Shown here: piece after piece, positions 58,785 through 64,000 of the stretch | Numbering within the stretch: position 1 is the first letter of the stretch | Layout: every line of letters begins with the position of its first letter | Assembly (NCBI RefSeq): GCF_020742345.1 | Contig: NZ_DYXC01000098.1 | Span: 11,853-75,852, forward strand | Length of the DNA stretch: 64,000 bases | Reading direction: 5' to 3' | From: Enteractinococcus helveticum | GTDB taxonomy: Bacteria; Actinomycetota; Actinomycetes; Actinomycetales; Micrococcaceae | The notes under the pieces: generated by a model | Database searches by the model: none | What the model was told of the DNA's origin: nothing | Seen by the model: only the letters and a program-made list of their open reading frames with translations | Made by a program: the position numbers and the translations under genes

Positions 58785-60104
58785 TCACTGTTCCTCAGGC
58801 GGAGTTCTAACGAGGGCGTCGGGTGCTCCGCCTTCGCCGGCTGCTCCAAGGTCGCTGGGTGCTCTGCCTTCGCCGGGACCTCCGGTCATACCAGAGCCTT
58901 CCTGCTGGGTGACGCTGCCGGCGTAGTCGTTGCTCGGGTCGCGGTAGATGGTGTGGACGTGTCCCCAGCCGGAGGTGGAGATGCCGTCGACGTCGGCCCC
59001 GGCCGAGCCTTGCTGGGCCTGGAACGCGACGTAGACGTTCGGACCGGAGATCGAGAAGTTGATGCCGTCGCCGCTGGACATGTCGTATGTTGTCTCGCCC
59101 GACCAGGCGATGACGGTGTCGTCGAGCGTTGTCTCGATCTCGGCCAGCTCAGCGGTGTTCGTCTCCTCGTCGGCCATCCCGGCCCAGTTGGCGATCAGCT
59201 CCAGGAGGAGCTTCTTTTGCTTATCGGTGAGGTCGGCACCGGTCAGCCCGGAACCGGTCGAGAAGTCGCAGGTGTCGCCGGGCGCGCACATGCTGACATC
59301 GCCGGAGGTGAGCGTGGCCTGCTGGTTGTCGGTGAGGCTGTCGAAGAAAGCGAAAGCGTCGGTGTAGATCCCGTCGAATGGCTGTACTTCGTCGCCGTCG
59401 TCGTTCGTGTAGACGGCGGGCTGGACGCCGAGGTGCGTCGGTGCGAAGGTGATGGCGTTCTCGCCACCATTCAGGTCGGCGTTGATGCCGAGGTGGTGGC
59501 CGCCGAATTGGATGGACCATGCATCGGTGTCGGAGGGGTCGCCGAATAAGGCGATGTAGTACTGGCCTAGCGAGTCCTCCGTGCTGCTGCTGTTCTCGTG
59601 AAGGTACTCGTCGCCTCCCATGATCCCCTCGACGGTCGCGTAGGCCTCTTCGCTGAGCAGCTCCTCGAGGACCTCGAGGGCAGCGGCCCTCTGTTCGTCT
59701 GTCAGATCGGTGAGGTTCAGGCCGGCACGATCGACGAAGGTCACGGGGAAATTCGACCACGAGGTGGACTTCGTCTCGTCGTCGTAGTCGTAGGTCAGTG
59801 TCTCGATCTGCTCGTCTGACAGTGTGGCCATGAACGCCAGTGCAGCAGCTGTCGTGTTGGAGATCGTCGAGGCGGCGGTCGTCGTGTCGCCGAGCGACAG
59901 CTCGCTGTCGCTCGCTGCGGAGTCCGCCGTCGATGTGGTCGACGTCTGACTGTTCGTCTCAGCGGTGGCGGTGTCCGTGGAACCCACGGAGCAGCCGGTT
60001 AGCACGAGTCCACCGCTCACCAGGACGGAAGCGGCCTGCAGAGCTCCGCGGCACAGGAGCAGGCGAAACGGTGTCGTTGTCCTGTCGGCGTTGGACTGTT
60101 GCAT
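58785..60104 (-). CDS. DUF3500 lipoprotein
   Basis: 439 aa. Signal peptide with lipobox 'LTGC', a Ser/Thr-rich linker (residues 45-85), then the DUF3500 domain: 'AALAFMATLSDEQIETLTYD', 'NFPVTF', 'RAGLNLTDLTDEQRAAALEV', 'FGGHHLGIN', 'TFAPTHLGVQPAVY' and 'GWGHVHTIYRDPSNDY'. DUF3500 proteins are secreted; the biochemical role is unknown. SD AAGGAGAG. Intact and GC-rich. Confidence 0.88.
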   Translation of the reverse strand: MQQSNADRTTTPFRLLLCRGALQAASVLVSGGLVLTGCSVGSTDTATAETNSQTSTTSTADSAASDSELSLGDTTTAASTISNTTAAALAFMATLSDEQIETLTYDYDDETKSTSWSNFPVTFVDRAGLNLTDLTDEQRAAALEVLEELLSEEAYATVEGIMGGDEYLHENSSSTEDSLGQYYIALFGDPSDTDAWSIQFGGHHLGINADLNGGENAITFAPTHLGVQPAVYTNDDGDEVQPFDGIYTDAFAFFDSLTDNQQATLTSGDVSMCAPGDTCDFSTGSGLTGADLTDKQKKLLLELIANWAGMADEETNTAELAEIETTLDDTVIAWSGETTYDMSSGDGINFSISGPNVYVAFQAQQGSAGADVDGISTSGWGHVHTIYRDPSNDYAGSVTQQEGSGMTGGPGEGRAPSDLGAAGEGGAPDALVRTPPEEQ

Positions 60105-60379
60105 GGGGCTCTCCTTGGAGTTGATTCTTGGGGAATGATCGGTGGGCTGGTAGGCGTCCGAAGGTCATGAGTCCGGGCCTGTCGGTGCCTCACCGGTCAG
60201 CGACTCGTCGCCGGGTCCTCCGTTCGTCTGTGCATCCAGACTATTGCTGTGCCTTTTCGCGGAGCATCGTCCTGTCGCAGACACCTCGTACCGCATCCGC
60301 AGTATCTGGTGATGCCGCGGTCGGCTGACGAGGTGCGCGCCGCCTATGCCTTCGCCTTCCCCGCTCGGCGGCTCGTCTC
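60105..60379. other. Unassigned sequence upstream of the DUF3500 gene
   Basis: 275 bp holding the DUF3500 gene's SD (AAGGAGAG, minus strand) and, by position, its promoter. Hydrophilic frames trail in from the decayed membrane gene to the right, but nothing recognisable is encoded. Confidence 0.5.
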
Positions 60380-60839
60380 CCACGTAGTTGTAGCGACCAT
60401 TGCAGCGGACTAACAGACCGAGGCGGAGTCGTGTGCCAACCATCACCGCAAGTGTGACATGACGTGAAAGTGGCTTCTTGATCGCGCGGAAGCGAGCCAA
60501 GGCTGTTTCGGTCACGGCGTAGCCTCCGAGCGCGGAGAAGAAAGGCAGCAGTATCAGCGGCAGCCAGAAGCCGAAGAATAGAGCCTGGAAGAAGATGGAC
60601 CAACCGGGCGGTGACAAAGTCAACGAAACGGTTGTTCACCAGGAAGGGCAACTCTGAGGAGAAAGAGAGGGCGTCGCAAATCCGCTTCGCCGATGCATAC
60701 TCAGGTTTGGTTACGGTCAAGGCATGCAGCATCGTGAGAAAGGTGGCCGTTAGCTGAAAGACGATTTCCCACCCAAGGGGAAATGGGCGGCATCAAGGTA
60801 GAGCGTCAACAGTGCAGTGAGTGCGAAGGCTTCACGCAT
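60380..60839 (-). pseudogene. Decayed multi-helix membrane protein
   Basis: Read leftward, three frames supply consecutive membrane-like pieces: 'MREAFALTALLTLYLDAAHF' (from 60839), 'LTATFLTMLHALTVTKPEYA', then 'GWSIFFQALFFGFWLPLILL' with 'GYAVTETALARFRAIKK'. Two frameshifts are needed to join them. The family is not recognised. A TetR remnant lies upstream on the same strand, a common regulator/transporter arrangement. Confidence 0.45.
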
Positions 60840-61072
60840 GAGTTTGTTTACTAGCTTGCCGTTGGACAAGCTGGACACCGAGACCCATGAAAAGACTGGT
60901 CCTGTCTGGCGATGATCAGGGCGGCTATTGATTAGTGCTGTTAGCGTACGGTAGTTCTCCTCGGTACCGACTGGCAGTGGTTGATCCGTGCCGAACTCGG
61001 CCGTGGTCCGGTTTTCGACCTGACATCTGACTGCGGGACAACGAACGGGGTCTGTGGGGCGAATCACTCGTT
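60840..61072. other. Unassigned sequence between two pseudogenes
   Basis: 233 bp with no recognisable coding or structural feature. It probably held the start of the membrane gene and its control region. Confidence 0.4.
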
Positions 61073-61482
61073 CTAGAATGTGGGGGCGGGACGGAAAAGC
61101 GGGATCAAGATGTGGTCGATGAACTCTGCCTGCGCCGCTTCGCTCAGCTCGGAGCGGTCCAGGAGATACCTCTTCAGGATCTTCCCGAGGATCAACTCGA
61201 AGAGCAAGCCGCCGTTCAGAGTTGAGCCCGACGGGGCGTGTCGCTCGACCACGACCTGGCAGTCCTGACGCCGACGATCCAACGCTGCATCGTCCAAGCA
61301 CCGGAAGGCTCCTTGATAGCGGCGAGGTGGAGGAACAACCCGACCAGCACGCTCAGGTCCGTGCGCAGATTACTGGCATCGCCAGCAGCAGGTGCATCAG
61401 CAGAGCGTTCGGCACCGCCGCATTGAGGACGATAAGCATCCAGACCCCGGGGTGTTGTCTCCAGTTCATTTTCATTGTGCAT
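61073..61482 (-). pseudogene. TetR-family regulator remnant (ligand domain only)
   Basis: Read leftward: 'DASNLRTDLSVLVGLFLHLA' in one frame, then 'CQVVVERHAPSGSTLNGGLL' and 'FELILGKILKRYLLDRSELS' in another, matching helices of the TetR C-terminal ligand domain. The DNA-binding HTH is missing and at least one frameshift separates the pieces. Confidence 0.55.
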
Positions 61483-61617
61483 CCCTTCTCTAGGCTCCGG
61501 AGCACGAACCGTCCGATGTCATGCGAAGACGACGAAGTCGGAACCTGCTCTAGGGGTACGATGGCGTACACAAAGGGCAAGCTGAGCGCTCCTGTCGATA
61601 GCTCTGTCCATAACGCG

Positions 61618-61641
61618 GTGGAATTTCGGTTTGACGTTTGA
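61618..61641 (+). repeat. ychF 3'-end repeat, copy C
   Basis: Reads V-E-F-R-F-D-V-stop (GTG GAA TTT CGG TTT GAC GTT TGA). No ychF body precedes it. About 33 bp after it begins the higB coding region, and similarity to copy D continues through the repeat into higB. Confidence 0.7.
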
Positions 61642-61668
61642 CGTTATTGACGCTTGGCGCTATATGAT
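61631..61668 (+). promoter_or_regulatory. Probable higBA promoter with triple TTGACG
   Basis: Three TTGACG hexamers start at 61631, 61638 and 61647; the first overlaps the ychF-end repeat. The second is 17 bp from TATATG (61661-61666) and 19 bp from TATGAT (61663-61668). The predicted start would fall at or next to the higB coding start near 61675. Repeated half-sites could bind HigA for autoregulation. Confidence 0.5.
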
Positions 61669-61674
61669 GGTCCC

Positions 61675-61957
61675 ATAATTAGATCGTTCGGCGACAAGGA
61701 GACCGAACAACGGTGGCGTCGTGAACGCGTGCGGTTGATAGATCCTAGGAGCCATCGGGTCGCGTTGCGCAAGTTTCGTCAGGTGGGGTCTGCGGGGGTT
61801 CCTCGAAGACTTCCGCGTGTCACCTGGGCGCCGACTCGAAGCCCTCCAAAGTGACCGGGCCGGTCAGCACAGCATCAGGATCAACGACCAGCGGCGGGTT
61901 TGTTTCGTATGGACGGACGCTGGACCAGAGGAGGTGGAGATCGTTGACCAGCACTGA
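61675..61957 (+). pseudogene. higB: HigB-type toxin, frameshifted and without a normal start
   Basis: RelE/HigB-fold toxin: 'IRSFGDKETEQRWRRERVR', 'IDPRSHRVALRKFRQVGSAG' in the first frame, then 'FLEDFRVSPGRRLEALQSDR', 'AGQHSIRINDQRRVCFVWTD' in the next. Removing one base from the five-G run at 61794-61798 gives a 93-residue protein, the usual length. The expected GTG/ATG start reads ATA (61675-61677); an in-frame TTG at 61654 is possible. Its 3' end overlaps the TTG start of the antitoxin gene by 14 bp. Confidence 0.8.
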
Positions 61958-62684
61958 CAAGATCGAGCCGATCCACCCGGGTGAGGTCCTCAGGGAGGAC
62001 TTCATTGAGGGCTTTGGGATCTCGCAGAACAAGCTCGCCGTGTCGATCGGAGTGCCGCCTCGGCGGATTAACGAGATCGTCCAGTGCAAACGGGGGATTT
62101 CGGCGGACACTGCCCTGCGACTTGCGAAATACTTCGGCACGTCGGCGGAGTTCTGGATCAATCTACAGCGCCACTACGAGTTGGACCGTGCCGAGGACAT
62201 CGCAGGGGAACAAATCGCTTCGATCTCGCCGCTGGTGCGCATGTCGACATCTTCCCGTGAAGTGCGCCAGAAGGTCGTGGCATACGTTATTCATAATCAG
62301 CGGCTCCTGGTGTTTACACATGACGACGTTGCGCTGGAAGTTGCTGGTGTTCAAGTGCCTGCCGGTTCGATCTCGGCGGGTGAGTCACCGTGCGATGCGG
62401 CAGTGCGCGAGGTGTGGGAAGAGACCGGCCTGACAGTGAGGGTCGTGCGCGCGCTCGGCATCGAACGGTACGACATGTGGCCATCGAAGCCAGAAGTGCA
62501 TGAACGACACTTCTTCGAGCTTGAAGTCCTTGACGATCACTTGCCGGAACGGTGGAGCGCCGGTGAGGACGACTCGTCCGATGGCAGCCCTGTCGTGAAA
62601 TGGACTTGTTGGTGGATGCCGCTAAGAAATGCCCACGCCCTGTGCGCGGGATTCAGCACCCGCATTGGCGAGCTTGATTATTGA
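61944..62684 (+). CDS. HigA antitoxin-NUDIX hydrolase fusion
   Basis: 246 aa in one unbroken frame. Residues 1-95 are HigA: 'IHPGEVLREDFIEGFGISQ', 'GVPPRRINEIVQCKRGISAD', 'YFGTSAEFWINLQ'. Residues 105-246 are a NUDIX domain: strand 'KVVAYVIHNQRLLVF', then box 'GSISAGESPCDAAVREVWEE' plus TGL, an exact G-x5-E-x7-R-E-U-x-E-E-x-G-U. The start is TTG 61944 with SD AGGAGGT 8 bp upstream, inside the end of higB. A frame from 61851 exists but lacks similarity. The fusion may be a functional regulator sensing a nucleotide, or an accidental join left by a deletion. Confidence 0.8.
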   Translation: MTSTDKIEPIHPGEVLREDFIEGFGISQNKLAVSIGVPPRRINEIVQCKRGISADTALRLAKYFGTSAEFWINLQRHYELDRAEDIAGEQIASISPLVRMSTSSREVRQKVVAYVIHNQRLLVFTHDDVALEVAGVQVPAGSISAGESPCDAAVREVWEETGLTVRVVRALGIERYDMWPSKPEVHERHFFELEVLDDHLPERWSAGEDDSSDGSPVVKWTCWWMPLRNAHALCAGFSTRIGELDY

Positions 62685-62722
62685 GATCGGGATGCATGAT
62701 GTCGCGCACGTGACGGAACCTG

Positions 62723-62746
62723 GTCGAGTTCAGGTTTAACGTCTAG
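62723..62746 (+). repeat. ychF 3'-end repeat, copy D
   Basis: Reads V-E-F-R-F-N-V-stop (GTC GAG TTC AGG TTT AAC GTC TAG). As at copy C, a degenerate higB follows immediately, and the sequence between (CGTTATTGGCGC) resembles that after copy C (CGTTATTGACGC). Confidence 0.7.
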
Positions 62747-62778
62747 CGTTATTGGCGCCTTTCGATATAGGCGGTCGT

Positions 62779-62946
62779 ACAATCAGCTCGTCAGGTGACC
62801 GCGATACTGAGTGTGTCTGGCATCGTGAATCGGCTAAGCGAATTGCTCCGCGCATTCACAAAGTCGCTAACCGTAAACTTCATTTGTTTGACGCGCCAAC
62901 AACTCTAAAACTTTCAATGTGCTCCATGTTGCGCAGGAGAGACTAG
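62779..62946 (+). pseudogene. higB: Second HigB-type toxin remnant, truncated
   Basis: Reads 'TISSSGDRDTECVWHRESAK', then 'RIAPRIHKVANRKLHLFDA', clearly the N-terminal half of HigB, then diverges and stops at 62944-62946. The start codon is lost (ACA at the expected place), and no HigA follows. Confidence 0.65.
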
Positions 62947-64000
62947 CCGGGAAGCAGAGTTATTCGATTTCGAGGCATTTATTGCGTCCAAGAGATCGTG
63001 AGCGAGTACTGGCTCACTCCGGCCGCTCAGCAAGCCCTTTTATAGATCTGAAACTTTATCGAAGTGTGCTGGGATAGTTTGCAGACGCGTGGTCTTCTAT
63101 TTGAGACGTGAAGATAGAGTTGATGTTGTCAGGATACTGTCCCAGCGAGTGGATTTTGAACGGCACCTTGAGCTCGTCGTCTAATACGGCCAAGGACAAA
63201 AAGGATTCGTCATCACATTGGTGAAGTTCTTGATCGAAGCAGAACAACGAGAGGTTTTGACCTGTGAATAATCCTCATGCCACCGTGCAGGGAATTCAAT
63301 CTTGCTGCTTTGTCTGTAGGGGCTGAATCCGGTAGTTGCTTCGCTACTGCGGCGGGAGATTTCGGATTTTTGGCTGCGAATGCCTACGCGATCCGGCCCG
63401 AATGAGTCGTGGGTACGTCGGGCACTGTCACGGTTTTCGTGCCTGTTGCACCGGACAGGTAGATAGCGGGCATCGTGCGATGGCGATCGCGGTGGCTCCC
63501 GTGCTATGGGTTCCTTTCGTAACTTGCTGTGGTCATGGCAGCTGCGCAGTGTTCGACTAGTGCCGTAGTAGTCAGGTTTGGGTTTGCGGTAGGTAGCCCA
63601 GGCATTTTCACTGATGCCGCCCGCTCACATTCCTAATGCTCTGACTCGTCTCATAAAATACATCGGATATGTACGTTACATGTCCGATCGACGACCTTAC
63701 CGGGCGTAACTAAGAAACTACGGCGCCACTGAACTACCGACCGACGACACCAACGAACCCTGGTTGAAAACCTGTTTACAGTATCGTCTGCTGGTTTTAT
63801 ATCAATATGTACGAGAAGATGAGTCCAGGACGTCCTGGCTGTGATCACCGCCGGCAACCCTACGGCAGTGGATTAGTCAGTGGCGCCCGCTCGAACAAAT
63901 AGCATGTTCTCAGTGCTGGTCTCGGAACCAGACTCGGCGAGATCGTCTTATGGCGCCCACCGTTTGGCGAGCGCACAGGAGTGCCTCTGGCATCAAATCT
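62947..64000. other. Terminal 1.05 kb without recognisable genes
   Basis: Short frames only. None has a recognisable product, SD or codon pattern; a 63-residue leftward frame at 63056-63247 and a 74-residue rightward frame at 63336-63560 are the longest I considered. The one structured element is the palindrome at 63662-63688. Composition is more AT-rich than the rest of the island. Confidence 0.5.
63662..63688. promoter_or_regulatory. 27-bp near-perfect palindrome
   Basis: ATCGGATATGTA-CGT-TACATGTCCGAT: 12-bp arms with a single mismatch around a 3-bp centre. The size fits a dimeric or tetrameric regulator site (TetR-like) or a recombinase core. No gene nearby claims it. Confidence 0.5.

Noticed and set aside
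58953..59549. Long rightward open frame opposite the DUF3500 gene.
   Set aside because: Opposite strand of a recognisable DUF3500 lipoprotein; Val/Gly-rich low-complexity translation.
63565..63592. A fifth, decayed ychF-end repeat (GTCAGGTTTGGGTTTGCGGTAG).
   Set aside because: It shares only CAGGTTT and loose similarity; it does not read E-F-R-F-N-V.

Overview
The window is a stretch of chromosome from a medium-GC actinobacterium. Gene content and order point to Micrococcales, near the Arthrobacter/Micrococcaceae relatives: nnr-alr-tsaE-tsaB-rimI-tsaD; guaB-guaB3-SURF1-DUF3817-guaA; a DUF222/HNH protein; GTG/TTG starts; leaderless promoters; CIRCE-controlled groESL; and a DtxR-type iron box. 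The genus cannot be fixed from sequence alone. About the first 55.6 kb is dense, mostly intact housekeeping DNA. The last 8.4 kb is an eroded accessory island.

Layout. 1-4.9 kb: the end of a bifunctional NAD(P)HX repair gene, alanine racemase, and the t6A tRNA-modification genes with rimI, overlapping like an operon. 4.9-10.4 kb: a glutamate-cysteine ligase-like enzyme, then an iron-siderophore ABC importer behind a 16-bp perfect DtxR/IdeR-type palindrome. 10.4-14.6 kb (minus strand): a tandem universal stress protein, a THUMP-like methyltransferase, an MFS exporter broken by a 1-bp frameshift, and its MarR regulator with a leaderless, apparently self-regulated promoter. 14.6-18.2 kb: groES-groEL behind two CIRCE operators, then an LpqF-like serine hydrolase gene cut by one in-frame TGA. 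18.4-24.7 kb: a DUF222/HNH gene, then a 32-codon leader ORF, a tandem glycine riboswitch and gcvPTH. 24.8-30.7 kb: the guanine nucleotide block guaB, guaB3, SURF1, DUF3817 and guaA. This GuaA has lost the whole catalytic triad of its glutaminase domain. 30.8-38.4 kb: a giant degenerate helicase/nuclease-like protein, 5-FCL, a GNAT, a SepX/GlpR-like membrane protein and an APH-fold kinase. 38.4-49.3 kb: a repeat protein, NUDIX hydrolase, solute-binding-like lipoprotein, aminotransferase, exonuclease VII, RmuC, SDR, thioredoxin and several unknowns. 49.5-55.6 kb: a CopB-type metal ATPase, a LysR/flavoprotein divergent pair and ychF.

The last region begins at the ychF stop codon and looks foreign. 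Base composition rises, and most reading frames are broken. The 3' end of ychF, coding (V/P)-E-F-R-F-(N/D)-V-stop, recurs three more times in direct orientation at about 58.6, 61.6 and 62.7 kb. This is the pattern expected when integrative elements insert one after another into the end of ychF and each rebuilds the gene's last codons. The segments between repeats carry HigB/HigA toxin-antitoxin genes in several stages of decay, a decayed aminoglycoside nucleotidyltransferase gene, pieces of XRE and TetR regulators, a decayed membrane protein, and two intact lipoprotein genes, one of them DUF3500. One HigA antitoxin is fused in frame to a complete NUDIX domain. No integrase gene is visible in the window.

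The two observations most worth following are the ychF-end accretion island with its HigA-NUDIX fusion, and the GMP synthase whose glutaminase domain is catalytically dead.
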